A stretch of DNA of 44,648 nucleotides, taken from contig JAYMSP010000653.1 of NCBI GenBank assembly GCA_036897095.1, forward strand, positions 1-44,648. The letters run 5' to 3'. The notes beneath the pieces were generated by a model. That model was not told where the DNA came from, made no database searches, and was given only the letters and a program-made list of their open reading frames with translations. Made by a program: the position numbers and the translations under genes. The stretch comes from Plantago elongata (Eukaryota; Streptophyta; Magnoliopsida; Lamiales; Plantaginaceae). Within the stretch, counting starts at the first letter, position 1. The number at the start of each line of letters is the position of its first letter. Below are positions 43,913-44,648 of the stretch, piece after piece.

Positions 43913-44648
43913 GCCTCACAGTTCCATGACTTAATGCCTCATCTTAAAAGTTGCTGATTTTGCTTTTATGGAAGCATCACTATTGTTGTTTGCAGTGTCT
44001 CTAGCACACAGTTATTTGTGTTGGCCACTATATCATAGACTGGTCTCGAAATTTTCATCTTCTCCATCTTTGCATCTGTTTTAGGATAATCAATCATATT
44101 ATGAAGATCTTTTGATAAAAAAGTTATAGAGCCAATATATCATCTTTCCTGCTGCGGTGCTAGTTTTGAAACAGTAATTAGCTCATCCATTCGCATAGAC
44201 CCAAAGATCCACTGAGGTAAAACAGCATTGCCCTGGTTATTTAACCAGAGCCCACCGGAGGAATATATCTGGATAGCACTAATGGTCCAGATCAGATTCC
44301 TCGAGAATACTCGTATCATGTTGGAGTATTACATTGCTAGATACTCTTCAAGAATAAATATGATTTAACTCAAAACAAGTTGCTCCACGATCTCACTGGA
44401 AACTGAATCTTCAAACCTATCGTGTCCGGAAGCTACCAACAAAACTAAACATGCACAAACTGAAAATGATACGGGCATATCAATGCAATAAATATTTTGT
44501 GGAACTATCAAATTGCTTCTGCGGCTTTGGTGCTAATTTGATGATCTCACCAACATGACCAACTAAAACATGCTACTCAAATACCAAACCAATCATACAA
44601 AGGTTCTCTCTGTGCAAGTGACTCAGTATAAACACCAACCCCCAACCC
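43913..44648. other. PFD1 3' flank to the window edge
   Basis: The PFD1 3' untranslated region is followed by AT-rich DNA. A short palindromic word CTGGTTATTTAACCAG lies near 44,235. Two small minus-strand open segments (44,140-44,211 and 44,480-44,562) could be terminal exons of a gene beyond the edge, but support is thin. Confidence 0.3.

Noticed and set aside
1..44648. CRISPR arrays, operons, prophage, defence or toxin systems
   Set aside because: The window is plant nuclear DNA; no regularly spaced repeats with unique spacers and no bacterial-style gene clusters were seen.

Overview
This window looks like nuclear DNA of a flowering plant, most likely a eudicot. Its genes are interrupted by AT-rich GT-AG introns, intergenic DNA is AT-rich and littered with transposon footprints, and the protein families are plant-specific (tau-class GST, BAHD acyltransferase, STP hexose carrier, USP-kinase, APEM9). 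Twelve protein-coding genes are supported; eleven are complete and one runs off the left edge. Exon joins below were worked out by hand from reading frame, splice consensus and family likeness. No transcript evidence was available.

Left part (1-5.4 kb): a minus-strand splicing-factor gene of the SART-1/DOT2 family, missing only its last few codons. From about 5.5 to 9.7 kb there is no gene. This stretch is a decayed array of roughly 21-bp units (best preserved at 7.60-7.79 kb), interrupted by a TIR-bounded element (6290-7009) and a 955-bp solo LTR with a perfect 5-bp target duplication (7795-8749).

Middle part (9.8-31.3 kb), all plus strand: an intronless STP-type hexose/proton symporter; a ten-exon USP-domain receptor-like cytoplasmic kinase; the proteasome beta-1 subunit PBA1, with a hAT-type MITE in one intron; a probably plastid-targeted Orn/Lys/Arg decarboxylase-family PLP enzyme with a GC-AG intron; TOM7; and a small mitochondrial complex I subunit (NDUFB4/B15 type). 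A tRNA-derived SINE-like sequence and a Tourist-like MITE lie between these genes.

Right part (32.4-44.6 kb): four minus-strand genes follow (BAHD acyltransferase, tau GST, PRK-type LRR pseudokinase, and the peroxisomal tail-anchored peroxin APEM9). The last gene, prefoldin subunit 1 on the plus strand, is head to head with APEM9 across about 0.67 kb. The final 0.7 kb holds no gene I can support.

The genes do not form a pathway or cluster; this is an ordinary plant gene neighbourhood mixing housekeeping and specialised genes. I found no evidence of a novel multi-gene system. The best follow-up targets are the little-described plant decarboxylase, the 21-bp satellite with its solo LTR, two places where intron boundaries are ambiguous or non-canonical, and a hairpin in a prefoldin intron.
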